Notes: generated by a model from the sequence alone, not told the origin. 64,000 nt of DNA from Mucilaginibacter sp. KACC 22063 (GCF_028736115.1 NZ_CP117877.1:3038001-3102000), one strand, 5' to 3'; positions 1-9,877 are shown, counted from the stretch's first letter. Program-made: numbers and translations.

Positions 1-723
1 AGCACCGACGAAAAAGGCCTTATCATTAATCAAAGCATGGCTAAAAAGCTGAATTTAATAAACCCGGTAGGAAGGCGGATTTCCAATGGTGGTGAGGTAT
101 TTACAATAATAGGCCTGGTACAGGATTTTAACTTTAATTCTATGCGCGAAGAGGTTTCGCCACTGGCATTACACTTTGGTTTAAGCCCCTCTATCGTTTC
201 CTTAAAAATAGCCGGAACAGATGCCAGGCAAGCTATAAATGCGGTAAGTTCTGTATGGAAAAGCTTTTCGCCCGATCAGCCTATAAGATTCACCTTTATG
301 GATGAGCAGTTTGCCAATATGTATTCAGATGTACAACGCACCGGCCATATCTTTACCAGTTTTGCTGTACTTGCCATAGCTATAGCATGTTTAGGCCTGT
401 TTGCATTATCTGCCTTTATGGCCGAGCAGCGCAGTAAGGAAATAGGAATCAGAAAAGTATTAGGCGCCAGCATACACGGCATTACAACCATGCTCTCATT
501 TGATTTTGTAAAGCTTGTAATAATAGCCATCCTTATTGGTTCACCAGTAGCATGGTGGGGCATGAATAAATGGCTGCAGGACTTTGCTTACCGTACGCCT
601 ATACAGTGGTGGATCTTCTTGCTTGCGGGGTTGTCTGCCATCTTTTTGGCCTTAATTACGGTAAGCTTCCAGTCGATTAAAGCCGCAATGATGAACCCTG
701 TAAAAAGCTTAAAATCTGAATAG
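1..723 (+). CDS. FtsX-like ABC transporter permease, C-terminal part
   Basis: The reading frame is open from the first base, so the gene begins upstream of the window; the ATG at 37 is internal. The visible part starts with the IINQSMAKKL element that precedes the last periplasmic section in Bacteroidota MacB/FtsX permeases. It then has three membrane segments, roughly at residues 117-137, 165-185 and 205-225 of the visible product. The stretch SKEIGIRKVLGAS before the second segment is the usual FtsX signature. Such proteins couple to a separate ATPase to move peptides or lipoproteins, or to act mechanically across the envelope. No ATPase gene is in view, so the substrate is unknown. Confidence 0.9.
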   Translation, partial: STDEKGLIINQSMAKKLNLINPVGRRISNGGEVFTIIGLVQDFNFNSMREEVSPLALHFGLSPSIVSLKIAGTDARQAINAVSSVWKSFSPDQPIRFTFMDEQFANMYSDVQRTGHIFTSFAVLAIAIACLGLFALSAFMAEQRSKEIGIRKVLGASIHGITTMLSFDFVKLVIIAILIGSPVAWWGMNKWLQDFAYRTPIQWWIFLLAGLSAIFLALITVSFQSIKAAMMNPVKSLKSE

Positions 724-758
724 TTGGGGAACTATTGTCTATATAAGTTGATTTAAAC

Positions 759-787
759 ACAAAAGCCACCCTTGCGGTGGCTTTTGT
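759..787. terminator. Bidirectional hairpin terminator
   Basis: A 12-bp perfect stem (ACAAAAGCCACC with its complement) and a 5-base loop lie between two converging genes. The A/T-rich arms give T-runs on both strands, so it can end transcription of the permease and of the SGNH lipoprotein gene. Confidence 0.75.
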
Positions 788-802
788 CATATATAAAAAG
801 TT

Positions 803-2149
803 TTAGTTGGGGAATTTCACACCTCTGTAAGCAGAAACATTCACCGATGGAATGGTTGACCCATATTGTGCATTAATAGCTTTAATAAACTGGTTAGCTA
901 CCACTGCATAACCTCTCGGGGTTAAGTGTACGCCATCTAACGAGAACAGTCCACCTGTTATGTAAGATGAGTTTAGGCTAACACCATCAATCAATAATCC
1001 TTTTGCTTTTACATCATTCAAGAAGGTATACATATCTGCAACGGCTAAACCTTTAGAAGCGGCAACCGATTTGATCGTGTTGTTGTAAGAGTTAACGTAA
1101 TCCTTAGCTATTGCTACTTCGTTTTCGTCAAGCACATATTTGTTATCTATTGGGGTGTATGGTGTTAAGCCATAAGGCAGGTTACCTGCTGGTGTAGCAA
1201 CTGGGGTTCCAATTAAACTTGTAGGGAAAGTAAGCACAATTAAGTCGGTACTTTTGGCGGCTCTTGGTGCATAAGTTGTAGAAGCATCAGCTGCTGTTTT
1301 AGCATTGATGTAAATAGCCTGCACCGCCGGGTTCGCTTTTTGTACGCCTGCTAAAATTGCAGCCGGGGTTACCGTATTAAAGTAAGGTATGCTGGTTACA
1401 TCTGGTATGGTAGCGCAAACACCTTTAGCACCGCCAGCAGTCATTTTAGCAATTAACGCAGTATATAATTGTGCGAAAACTGTTTTATCTGTTAATACAT
1501 CTCCTGCACCGCCTGATGTTGCATAGCCAAGCGCATCGTTATTACCCAGCCAGTTGCTGAAAAATGTAAAAGGCTTTGAGGTAATAAAATCAAGATAAGT
1601 GGTATTGTGCGTACCCTCTGCTCCCGGTAATAATCTTTCGTAAAAGCCATTTAAGTTGCCGTAGGCAGCCAATGTAATGTGCAGCAACTTAATGCCCGGA
1701 ACACCGTAGTTATTTAAGTCGGTACCTGTGTATTTTGCATAAGTGGTTACGTTACCAAACCCCGGGATAGGCGTTTGACCAGTAATCGCCAGGTTAGTAG
1801 TTACATTAGCTGTGATCGGCGAGCCCGTTGTTTTGTCAATGCCTGTTAAGGTTAAGTACCCTGATCCGTTTGCCTGGCTTTGGTCAAAAAGCGGTTGGGT
1901 AAATGTTCCGCCGCCAACTGATGCCATTTGTGCAGCAATCATTGACGGGTACGAATTTTTCTGTCCTTCAAGATATAAACCACCATCGGCATAACCTGCT
2001 GTGAGTGAGTTACCTACTGCAATGTATCTTGAAAAATCGGCTGAGCCATGTGTTGTTCCTGATGGGCTATTGATCTCCGGCTTGCAGCCGCCTATTGCCA
2101 CTGCAGCTGCCGTTATCAGGAATATATTTTTAATGTATTGCTTGTTCAT
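803..2149 (-). CDS. SGNH/GDSL-type hydrolase lipoprotein
   Basis: A 448-residue protein with a lipoprotein signal (AIGGC, Cys22) followed by a GDSL-family block I, VGNSLTAGYADG, with Ser48 as likely nucleophile. Block III appears as NWLGNNDALG, and the C-terminal DGVHLTPRGY supplies the Asp/His of the catalytic triad. It is probably an outer-membrane-anchored esterase or lipase. It lies directly downstream of the FadL-type porin gene on the same strand (92-bp gap), which suggests it releases fatty acids that the porin imports. The substrate link is inferred; the family assignment is firm. Confidence 0.85.
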   Translation of the reverse strand: MNKQYIKNIFLITAAAVAIGGCKPEINSPSGTTHGSADFSRYIAVGNSLTAGYADGGLYLEGQKNSYPSMIAAQMASVGGGTFTQPLFDQSQANGSGYLTLTGIDKTTGSPITANVTTNLAITGQTPIPGFGNVTTYAKYTGTDLNNYGVPGIKLLHITLAAYGNLNGFYERLLPGAEGTHNTTYLDFITSKPFTFFSNWLGNNDALGYATSGGAGDVLTDKTVFAQLYTALIAKMTAGGAKGVCATIPDVTSIPYFNTVTPAAILAGVQKANPAVQAIYINAKTAADASTTYAPRAAKSTDLIVLTFPTSLIGTPVATPAGNLPYGLTPYTPIDNKYVLDENEVAIAKDYVNSYNNTIKSVAASKGLAVADMYTFLNDVKAKGLLIDGVSLNSSYITGGLFSLDGVHLTPRGYAVVANQFIKAINAQYGSTIPSVNVSAYRGVKFPN

Positions 2150-2241
2150 GTTGATCTGTAATTGAGCCTTTTTGACACCTGTTTAACTTGGCATTACATC
2201 AGGCTGTACTTAAACGCTTTGCTTTAACTAATAAATTCGGC

Positions 2242-3495
2242 TTACCAGTGATAAGCTATTGAAATACCTGGTATATATACTTCTGTTTTATAGGTACCAG
2301 AAAGTTGGGTTTCAATATTGGTTTGTGTTCTTGGTTTCAGGTACTCATATTCAAAAGATACATCCACATTAAAGTTCCTGGTAATTTTATATCCAAGGCC
2401 GCCTGTGAAATAAATCCGGTTTGCATCTGGTACTTCGGGAGTTACATAGCCATCTGCCGGTGCTGATGATGCATAACCACCACCTGCGCGGATAGCCCAT
2501 TTGCTGTTATATTTTTTACTGCCTTCTGTAAAAATTGGGGTGTATTGCACACCACCACGCAGACTGTAAGAGTTTTTGTAATTACGCGGCGAATTAGTAT
2601 CCTGCAAAACAGCAGTATTATTCGCATAATCAAATGAAAGCGACTTAAACACACTCCAATTGGTAAAATTGGCATCAACAGCAACAAGCCACTGCGAATT
2701 GATTTTGTAACCTAAACCAACAGATGTGGTGGCAGGCAAAGGTAAACTTGCCGAAAAGCTATTAGGCTGTGGAAAGTTAGCTTGTACCGCACCAGGCACT
2801 GTGAAAATAGCATCGCCGCCATTAATAGTTGTAGTTGCTTTTGATTTATAAGAAACACCAGCTGTTAAGCCTGTATGGGTATCCAGAAATATACCGGCAT
2901 TCCAGCCGTAGCCGTGGCCATGACCTTTAAGTTCCGCCTGCCCGTCGTCGCCTGCGCTGTTAGCTAATGGTAGTGCACGTTTCAGGTTAACAGAACCCTG
3001 GCTGAAAACAAAACCACCACCCACGCTGATGTACTTGCCCAGCCTTACGCTTAACGTAGGCTGAAAGAATATTGCCTTCAGGTCAAGGCTTTCCAAAGCA
3101 TATTTACCTTGCCAGTTATTTCCCCAGTTAACAAGTCCGCCAAAAGGTGTATACACCCCGATGCCGGCCTTCCAGATAGCATCTTTAGGCCCCCAAATAG
3201 CATAAGCAGAAAATGGAGTGGCTACCTCATTACTGTTGTGGTAAGTAACGTTTGACCCTGTACCCTGAAATGCAGATTTAAAAAACAGAGGGCTTATACC
3301 GCCTTGTACATAATTGTCGGGCAGTTGCGCAACTGCTCCCGGGTTAAAAAAAATGGCAGCTCCATCCTGCGCTAAACCTGTCCCCGTATGGCCCATACCG
3401 ATCTGTTGCTGACCGGCCAGATTTACCTGAAATCCTTGTCCATACACCCCTGCCGTTATCAATAACGACAATAGCGTTAGTAATTTTCCTCTCAT
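2242..3495 (-). CDS. OmpP1/FadL-family outer-membrane transporter
   Basis: A 417-residue barrel protein with a cleavable signal peptide ending near VYGQG. The mature N-terminus QVNLAGQQQIGMGHTGTG and the following DGAAIFFNPGAVAQL are the FadL hatch-region signatures. The protein ends in an aromatic residue (AYHW), as expected for a barrel C-terminus. FadL proteins let long-chain fatty acids and other hydrophobic molecules cross the outer membrane. The SGNH lipoprotein downstream and the beta-oxidation genes 1.4 kb away on the other strand make fatty-acid uptake the likely role. Confidence 0.9.
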   Translation of the reverse strand: MRGKLLTLLSLLITAGVYGQGFQVNLAGQQQIGMGHTGTGLAQDGAAIFFNPGAVAQLPDNYVQGGISPLFFKSAFQGTGSNVTYHNSNEVATPFSAYAIWGPKDAIWKAGIGVYTPFGGLVNWGNNWQGKYALESLDLKAIFFQPTLSVRLGKYISVGGGFVFSQGSVNLKRALPLANSAGDDGQAELKGHGHGYGWNAGIFLDTHTGLTAGVSYKSKATTTINGGDAIFTVPGAVQANFPQPNSFSASLPLPATTSVGLGYKINSQWLVAVDANFTNWSVFKSLSFDYANNTAVLQDTNSPRNYKNSYSLRGGVQYTPIFTEGSKKYNSKWAIRAGGGYASSAPADGYVTPEVPDANRIYFTGGLGYKITRNFNVDVSFEYEYLKPRTQTNIETQLSGTYKTEVYIPGISIAYHW

Positions 3496-3720
3496 ACAAT
3501 AATAAAATAGGTTTTCTTAGGTGCTTTACAATTGGTATTAAAGCGTATAACACATAAAAGTAGTTGGCAAACTTATCAAAAAAAGGTTTAAAGAGCGGAT
3601 ATATTCGTCAAAAAGTCGGTTTTTGATTTAAGCCTTTGTAACAATCGGCCACTTAAAATTTCAGACATTAGCATAAATTGAATATGTTTAGCCATTATTT
3701 AGAAGCTACATCTCCGTTTA

Positions 3721-4605
3721 ATGAAAAAAATTGCGCAACTGAGTTTTCCCAAATTCGTTGATCTTTATGCCGATAAATCTGTTGGTACAGATTTTTTTAT
3801 AACTGAAGAAAAACAATTACTTGAATTAAGCGAATACCCCTACCGTTCTGAAGGCTATATTATAGGTATATGTACACGCGGCACAGCCAAAGTGGAAGTA
3901 AACCTGCAGATCTATGATGCCCGTACAGATGCCATGCTACTGGCAACCCCTTTTCATGTGCTGCGTATTTATGATGCCAGTCCGGATTTTTTATGCCGTT
4001 TTGTGGTTTTCACAAAAGCTTTCCTTACAGAGCATAATACTAACAGCCACTTTATAGAATCATTCAGTTATTTTAACACTTCATCAACCCCGGTTATTTA
4101 TTTAAATGATAAAAGCGCCGAACCGTTGTTAGAGCTGTATGACCTGATCCGGAAAACACTGCAGCGCGAAGATCACCCTTACCGTACCGAGATTTCGAGA
4201 AACCTGCTGACCATATTGCTATATGAAGTAGCGGCCGACTATGAGCAGCAGCACGTGATTATTAAGAACAAGCTTACCCGTAAACAGGAACTGAATAACT
4301 TATTTCAGGATCTGGTATTTAGCCGGTATAAAGAACACCGCAATGTGCAGTACTATGCCGAAGCTTTATTTGTTTCGCCAAAACACCTAACAGAAACCAT
4401 TAAAGAAGTAACCGGCAAAACCGCAGGCGAATGGATAGATGATGCCGTGGTTCTGGAAGCTAAAGTTCTGCTACGTAACCATGATTTCAGCGTGGCACAA
4501 ATAGCGGAGGAAATTAATTTCCCAGATCAATCATCTTTTGGGAAATACTTCAAAAAGCAAACCGGCTTGTCCCCGTCAGAATATCGCGTAAAAGCGAACG
4601 GGTGA
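3721..4605 (+). CDS. AraC-family transcriptional regulator
   Basis: A 294-residue protein with an N-terminal cupin-like sensing domain (about residues 20-170) and a C-terminal double helix-turn-helix domain (about 190-290). It ends with the AraC signature FPDQSSFGKYFKKQTGLSPSEYR. It sits between the divergent FadL gene and the beta-oxidation locus, so it may control either, but nothing in the sequence shows its effector. No other fatty-acid regulator such as FadR is visible nearby. Confidence 0.9.
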   Translation: MKKIAQLSFPKFVDLYADKSVGTDFFITEEKQLLELSEYPYRSEGYIIGICTRGTAKVEVNLQIYDARTDAMLLATPFHVLRIYDASPDFLCRFVVFTKAFLTEHNTNSHFIESFSYFNTSSTPVIYLNDKSAEPLLELYDLIRKTLQREDHPYRTEISRNLLTILLYEVAADYEQQHVIIKNKLTRKQELNNLFQDLVFSRYKEHRNVQYYAEALFVSPKHLTETIKEVTGKTAGEWIDDAVVLEAKVLLRNHDFSVAQIAEEINFPDQSSFGKYFKKQTGLSPSEYRVKANG

Positions 4606-4781
4606 CTCTGGTATCAGTTTCCGGGTTTCCCTGTTTCTGAGATTTCTGTCTCGTAGTATTTCTTTTACAGGGAACAAAAAACACGAACCTCGGAACTCAC
4701 ACCTCGCAACAAAAAAACACCCTTCCGATTTTTTGACCAACAGAACCGCATTTCTGCCCTTTTTTAGTTGTGGCTTACCTA

Positions 4782-4789
4782 TAATTTTG
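4782..4789 (+). promoter_or_regulatory. Bacteroidota -7 promoter box for the beta-oxidation locus
   Basis: TAATTTTG matches the Bacteroidota -7 consensus TAnnTTTG exactly, 61 bp before the etfB start. A clear TTG -33 element is not visible at the usual distance, so the promoter may need an activator. Confidence 0.45.
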
Positions 4790-4850
4790 GCATTGATAAA
4801 GATACCCGTTCCACAAGTGGTATCAATCTGCCAATTAACCTATAAATAAA

Positions 4851-5594
4851 ATGAAAGTATTAGTTTGTATTAGCCAGGTGCCCGATACGGTGACTAAAAT
4901 TGTTTTAAAAGACAATAATACAGCTGTTGAAGAGAATGGTGTAACCTATATTATTAATCCTTACGACGAATGGTATGCGCTTGTACGCGCCCTCGAACTC
5001 AAGGAAAGCGGTATTGTAGAAGCGGTTCACGTAATTATGGTGGGCAGGGCCAATACCGAAGCTACCATACGTAAAGCATTAGCCATTGGCGGCGATGAAG
5101 CCATCCGTATAGATGCAGACAGTAATGATTGCTACCAGATTGCAAGCTACATTGCCGACTATGCAAAGGCTGAAGGATACGGCTTAGTCCTTTGCGGTAA
5201 AGAATCCATTGATTATGCTAACGGTGCCGTAGGCCCAATGCTGGCAGAGTTACTGGATACCGATTTCATTGGTTTTGCTACCAATATTGCAGTTGATGGC
5301 AACACAGCTACGGTGAAGCGCGAAATTGACGGCGGCGAAGAAACAGATTCGGCTAATTTGCCGTTGGTCATATCATGCCAAAAAGGTGTTGCAGAAGCCC
5401 GCATCCCTAACATGCGCGGTATTATGACAGCGCGTACCAAACCTTTAAAAACGGTTACACCGTCTGCTGTTGATGCAGTAACTAAAGTATCGCGTTATGA
5501 AATGCCGCCGGCAAAAGCAGGTGTGAAACTCATCGCGCCGGATCAGATGGACGAACTGGTTAACCTGTTACACAGCGAAGCCAAAGTTATTTAA
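4851..5594 (+). CDS. etfB: Electron transfer flavoprotein beta subunit
   Basis: A 247-residue EtfB of normal length. It begins MKVLVCISQVPDT and carries the nucleotide-binding stretch LVLCGKESIDYANGAVGPM and the late PNMRGIMTARTKPL segment. With EtfA it forms the FAD/AMP-containing dimer that accepts electrons from acyl-CoA dehydrogenases and passes them to the quinone pool. It is the first gene of the beta-oxidation locus, 17 bp before etfA. Confidence 0.95.
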   Translation: MKVLVCISQVPDTVTKIVLKDNNTAVEENGVTYIINPYDEWYALVRALELKESGIVEAVHVIMVGRANTEATIRKALAIGGDEAIRIDADSNDCYQIASYIADYAKAEGYGLVLCGKESIDYANGAVGPMLAELLDTDFIGFATNIAVDGNTATVKREIDGGEETDSANLPLVISCQKGVAEARIPNMRGIMTARTKPLKTVTPSAVDAVTKVSRYEMPPAKAGVKLIAPDQMDELVNLLHSEAKVI

Positions 5595-5611
5595 CCTTAA
5601 AGCTTAAAAAG

Positions 5612-6589
5612 ATGTCAGTAATTGTTTTAATAGAACATACCGAAGGAACTATAAAAAAGAAAAGCCTCGAGGCAGTACAATATGCCGCTGGTATTGCTAA
5701 TAAATTAGGTACAAGCGCCACTGCTGTAGCTACCGGCACCATAACCGAAGATGAACTGAAAAGCCTTGGTCAATACGGCGCAAATAAAGTATTGCATGTT
5801 GCCGATGACCGCCTGAATGACTTACATGCACGCGCCGTTACACGTGTTTTGGTTGCTGCTGCAAAGCAGGAAAACAGCCCGGTTATTGTAACCCTGCATG
5901 ATGTTAACGGCCGTACTATAGCGCCGCGCGTGGCCGTACAATTAAAAGCCGGATTAATCAGCGGTGCATTATCGCTGCCTGATACCGGTAATAATTTCGA
6001 GACCAAAAAATCAGCATTCTCAGGTAAGGCTTTTGCTTATGTAACCGCCCCAACCGAAGTAAAGGTGATCATGCTTGCCCCAAATACCTTCCCGCTTCAA
6101 AAAGGCGAAGGTAATGCCACAGTAGAGCCCTTTAACGTGAGCTTTGAGGATAAAGACTTCGGCATTAAAGTGCAATCTGTTGATAAAGTAACCGGAGAAG
6201 TTCCGCTTGCAGATGCCGAACTGGTAGTTTCAGGCGGCCGCGGAATGAAAGGCCCTGAAAATTGGGGATTAATTGAAAACCTTGCACATGAGCTTGGTGC
6301 GGCTACGGCTTGCTCGCGCCCGGTGGCAGATTCACACTGGCGCCCACACCACGAACATGTTGGCCAAACTGGTGGCACCATACGCCCTAATCTTTACATT
6401 GCGGCCGGTATTTCGGGTGCTATACAGCATTTGGCGGGAGTAAGCGGGTCTAAAACCATTGTAGTAATCAACAAAGACCCGGAGGCGCCTTTCTTTAAAG
6501 CGGCAAACTATGGCGTTGTTGGCGACGTTATGGAAGTACTGCCCCGTTTAACAGAAGCAGTTAAAAAATTCAAGGCCGAACACCATTAA
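5612..6589 (+). CDS. etfA: Electron transfer flavoprotein alpha subunit
   Basis: A 325-residue EtfA. The C-terminal FAD-binding domain is complete: SGGRGMKG opens it, VGQTGGTIRPNLYIAAGISG follows, and INKDPEAPFF with YGVVGD closes it. It partners the preceding EtfB and would take electrons from the acyl-CoA dehydrogenase encoded further down the locus. A start 17 bp after etfB fits co-transcription. Confidence 0.95.
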   Translation: MSVIVLIEHTEGTIKKKSLEAVQYAAGIANKLGTSATAVATGTITEDELKSLGQYGANKVLHVADDRLNDLHARAVTRVLVAAAKQENSPVIVTLHDVNGRTIAPRVAVQLKAGLISGALSLPDTGNNFETKKSAFSGKAFAYVTAPTEVKVIMLAPNTFPLQKGEGNATVEPFNVSFEDKDFGIKVQSVDKVTGEVPLADAELVVSGGRGMKGPENWGLIENLAHELGAATACSRPVADSHWRPHHEHVGQTGGTIRPNLYIAAGISGAIQHLAGVSGSKTIVVINKDPEAPFFKAANYGVVGDVMEVLPRLTEAVKKFKAEHH

Positions 6590-6597
6590 TATAAGTT

Positions 6598-7047
6598 ATG
6601 CGCGTTTATTATGAAGGACAGGTTTTATGGTCGCAGATTGATGCCAATCAGCACATGCGGCACTCTGCTTACGCAGATGTAGCTGCGCAAGCCCGGCTTA
6701 ATATGCTCGAAGAAGTGGGTTTAAATCCGCTTACCTTGCTTAATGCACGAATAGGGCCTGTACTTTTTAAAGAAGAATTATTTTACCTGCGCGAAATTGC
6801 GCTTGGCGACATCATAAAGGTTGGCTGCGAGCTTTACCGCTCAAGAGCAGATGGCTCGCGCTGGTCGATAAGGCATGAAATATACCGTGGCGATGACGTT
6901 AAGGCGGCCATTATAAATGTAGACGGCGCATGGATAGATATGGATAAACGTAAGCTTACCTTATTACCAGAGGAGCTGAGTGCCTTATTTGCCGCTTCGC
7001 CGCGCAGCAGTGATTATGTAGAAGAAACTGTAAAGCCTAAAGAATAA
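6598..7047 (+). CDS. Hotdog-fold acyl-CoA thioesterase
   Basis: A 149-residue 4HBT-like protein. The N-terminal WSQIDANQHMRHSAYAD is the catalytic helix region of YbgC/FadM-type thioesterases, with Asp/Asn-x-x-His at the active site. It starts 8 bp after etfA, so it is part of the same unit. It probably hydrolyses stalled or surplus acyl-CoA during beta-oxidation and so frees CoA. The exact chain-length preference cannot be read from sequence. Confidence 0.85.
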   Translation: MRVYYEGQVLWSQIDANQHMRHSAYADVAAQARLNMLEEVGLNPLTLLNARIGPVLFKEELFYLREIALGDIIKVGCELYRSRADGSRWSIRHEIYRGDDVKAAIINVDGAWIDMDKRKLTLLPEELSALFAASPRSSDYVEETVKPKE

Positions 7048-7080
7048 AAATTCAAAACCTTCACTATTTAAATAGATACT

Positions 7081-7344
7081 ATGAGTTTAAAAGAAAGCTT
7101 TGATCAAGCCGTTAAAGAAAGTAAAGAATTAACCAAACGCCCGGATAACGAAACACTGCTGAAAATGTACAGCCTATATAAACAGGCAACCGAAGGCGAC
7201 ATGCCTGCCGATACCCCTGCACCCGGTATGTTTGATTTTGTGAATAAAGCTAAACACGATGCCTGGAAAAGCCGCAGCGGCACTTCGTCTGAAGCAGCAA
7301 TGGAAGAATACATTCAGATTTTTCAACAACTGAAAGGCGCATAA
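7081..7344 (+). CDS. Acyl-CoA-binding protein (ACBP)
   Basis: An 87-residue protein with the full ACBP four-helix layout: SLKESFDQAV at the start, MYSLYKQATEGD in helix 2 and the PAPGMFDFVNKAKHDAW ligand-binding loop. The usual KAKWDAW is KAKHDAW here. ACBPs bind long-chain acyl-CoA in the cytoplasm and buffer or deliver it. They are widespread in eukaryotes and patchy in bacteria. The position inside a beta-oxidation locus supports a real role in acyl-CoA handling. Confidence 0.95.
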   Translation: MSLKESFDQAVKESKELTKRPDNETLLKMYSLYKQATEGDMPADTPAPGMFDFVNKAKHDAWKSRSGTSSEAAMEEYIQIFQQLKGA

Positions 7345-7381
7345 CCGCTAAATCCGAGTTTTTGACAAATCATTCCGTCTT

Positions 7382-7415
7382 ATATCCCTTTTTTATCTCA
7401 ACAGAAAAGGGATAT
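7382..7415 (+). terminator. Hairpin after the ACBP gene, possible attenuator
   Basis: An 11-bp stem (ATATCCCTTTT with AAAAGGGATAT) and a 12-base loop sit in the 160-bp gap before fadN. A run of T follows only weakly. It may partially end transcription and separate etf-ACBP from fadNAE expression. Confidence 0.4.
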
Positions 7416-7504
7416 TTGCTTATAACCAATTAATAACTGTCTACTGTCGTTCTACCTTTTGTTTCTGCGACAGTAGCCATACATACATTTTTATTACCGC
7501 TTAT

Positions 7505-9877
7505 ATGAGTTCTAAAAGAATCATAAAGAAGGTTGCCGTACTTGGCTCTGGCGTAATGGGCAGCCGTATTGCATGTCATTTCGCCAACATAGGCATGCAG
7601 GTACTGCTGCTTGATATTGTAGCCAAAGATGCCGACGCTAAATCCAGAAATAAACTGGTGAACGATGCGCTTACAGCGGCCTTAAAATCAAACCCGTCCC
7701 CTATTTACAGTAAATCATTTGCAAAAAATATCACTACCGGCAACTTTGAAGATGATATGCCCAAAATTGCGGATTGCGATTGGGTGATTGAAGTTGTTGT
7801 AGAACGCCTGGACATTAAAAAACTGGTGTTTGAACAGGTTGAAAAGCATCGCAAAGCCAGTACCCTGATTACTTCAAATACTTCGGGCATTCCGATACAT
7901 TTAATGACCGAGGGCCGAAGCGAAGATTTCAGAAAGCACTTTTGCGGCACTCACTTTTTCAATCCGCCGCGCTATTTAAAATTGCTGGAGATTATTCCAA
8001 CTAACGAAACCGCGCCAGAAGTTGTTGATTTTCTAATGCACTTCGGTGAAAAATATTTAGGCAAGACGACAGTTTTGGCCAAAGATACACCTGCATTTAT
8101 CGGTAACCGTATCGGTGTGTTCAGCATCATGAGCATTTTGCACTATGCTGAAAAAACAGGCATTACCATAGAAGAGATAGATAAGCTGACTGGCCCGGTT
8201 ATCGGCCATCCAAAATCTGCCACTTTCCGCACCAGTGATGTGGTTGGTTTAGATACTATGGTACATGTAGCCAACGGCTTAAGCCAAAACGTACGCGATG
8301 ATGAAGCTAAAGAGCTTTTCCAGATACCCGAGTTCGTAACCAAAATGGTGACTAACAACTGGCTGGGCAGCAAAAGCGGCCAGGGTTTCTACAAAAAGGA
8401 AAAAGTTGACGGTGCTAACCAGTTCTATACCCTTGATCTGAAAACGCTCGAATATCAGCCATCAAAAAAGGTAAAATTCCCATCATTGGAAACTACCAAA
8501 ACTATTGATAAGCTAAGCGACCGCATGAAGGTGCTTTTCGCTGCTAAAGATAAAGCAGGCGAATTTTACCGTGCTATATTTTACCAGTTGTTTGCTTATG
8601 CCAGCAACCGCATCCCAGAGATAACCGACGACCTCTATAAAATAGATGCCGCCATGAATGCGGGCTTCGGCTGGGAAACCGGACCATTTGAAAAATGGGA
8701 CACGCTTGGTGTTGAAGCTACTTTGAAAGCAATGGAAACTAATGGGCTTAAACCCGCACAATGGGTTTATGATATGCTGCAAAGCGGTGCGCAAAGCTTT
8801 TATAAAGTAGAAAACGGCAAACGCCTTTACTACGATATCCCTTCAAAGACCTATAAAGTTATTCCGGGTACAGAAGAGTTTATTTTGCTGGATAATATCC
8901 GTGCCACCAACACCATCTGGAAAAACAGCGGTACTACTATCACTGATATTGGCGATGGCATCATCAACCTGGAGTTCCACACCAAGATGAACACCATTGG
9001 CAGCGAGATCATCGAAGGCATTAATAAAGCAATTACCCTTGCCGAGCAAAGCTATAAAGGCCTCGTAATCTCTAACGAAGGAGCAAACTTCAGCGCAGGT
9101 GCCAACGTGGGCATGATCTTTATGATGGCCGTTGAGCAGGAGTTTGAAGAGCTGAACATGGTGATCAAAGCATTTCAGAACACCATGATGCGCATCCGTT
9201 ATTCATCGGTTCCAGTTGTTGCAGCACCACATCAAATGGCGTTAGGCGGCGGTTGCGAATTATGCTTACATGCCGACAAGGTTGTGGCTCATGCCGAGCT
9301 GTACATGGGTCTTGTTGAGTTTGGTGTTGGATTAATCCCCGGTGGTGGTGGTACCAAGGAGTTTGCTTTGCGTTTAAGCGATGAATTGCAGGATGGCGAT
9401 ATCGAACTCAATAACTTCCGCGACAGGTTTTTAACCATTGGCCAGGCTAAGGTATCAACCTCTGCTTACGAAGCATTTGAGTTAGGTTACCTTAAAAAAG
9501 GCCGCGACGTGGTGGTTGTATCACGAAACAGGGTATTGTCTGAAGCAAAAAGGCAGTGCCTCGTACTGGCAGACGAAGGCTATGTACAGCCCGTTCAACG
9601 AAAAGATATCAAAGTATTAGGCAAATCAGCATTAGGCTTAGGATATGTAGGTGCTAACAGTATGTACAGCGGTAATTATATCAGCGAACATGATGTAAAG
9701 ATTTCGCAAAAACTGGCTTATGTAATGGCTGGTGGCGACCTTTCGCAGCCATCATTAGTAAGCGAAGAATACCTGCTGAACCTGGAGCGTGAAGCATTTT
9801 TGCAATTATGTGCCGAGCGGAAAACTTTGGAACGTATCCAGTCTATCCTTACCGGCGGTAAAGTATTAAGAAATTAA
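7505..9877 (+). CDS. fadN: 3-hydroxyacyl-CoA dehydrogenase / enoyl-CoA hydratase fusion (FadN type)
   Basis: A 790-residue bifunctional enzyme. The N-terminal half is the NAD-binding 3-hydroxyacyl-CoA dehydrogenase (VAVLGSGVMGSRIACHFAN near residues 10-30, then GTHFFNPPRYLKLLEII). The C-terminal half, from about residue 500, is a crotonase domain (NFSAGANVGM oxyanion region; MALGGGCELCLHAD). This domain order is the reverse of E. coli FadB/FadJ and matches Bacillus FadN, including length. It catalyses the hydration and NAD-dependent oxidation steps of beta-oxidation. fadA and fadE follow in the same order as in Bacillus fadNAE. Confidence 0.93.
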   Translation: MSSKRIIKKVAVLGSGVMGSRIACHFANIGMQVLLLDIVAKDADAKSRNKLVNDALTAALKSNPSPIYSKSFAKNITTGNFEDDMPKIADCDWVIEVVVERLDIKKLVFEQVEKHRKASTLITSNTSGIPIHLMTEGRSEDFRKHFCGTHFFNPPRYLKLLEIIPTNETAPEVVDFLMHFGEKYLGKTTVLAKDTPAFIGNRIGVFSIMSILHYAEKTGITIEEIDKLTGPVIGHPKSATFRTSDVVGLDTMVHVANGLSQNVRDDEAKELFQIPEFVTKMVTNNWLGSKSGQGFYKKEKVDGANQFYTLDLKTLEYQPSKKVKFPSLETTKTIDKLSDRMKVLFAAKDKAGEFYRAIFYQLFAYASNRIPEITDDLYKIDAAMNAGFGWETGPFEKWDTLGVEATLKAMETNGLKPAQWVYDMLQSGAQSFYKVENGKRLYYDIPSKTYKVIPGTEEFILLDNIRATNTIWKNSGTTITDIGDGIINLEFHTKMNTIGSEIIEGINKAITLAEQSYKGLVISNEGANFSAGANVGMIFMMAVEQEFEELNMVIKAFQNTMMRIRYSSVPVVAAPHQMALGGGCELCLHADKVVAHAELYMGLVEFGVGLIPGGGGTKEFALRLSDELQDGDIELNNFRDRFLTIGQAKVSTSAYEAFELGYLKKGRDVVVVSRNRVLSEAKRQCLVLADEGYVQPVQRKDIKVLGKSALGLGYVGANSMYSGNYISEHDVKISQKLAYVMAGGDLSQPSLVSEEYLLNLEREAFLQLCAERKTLERIQSILTGGKVLRN

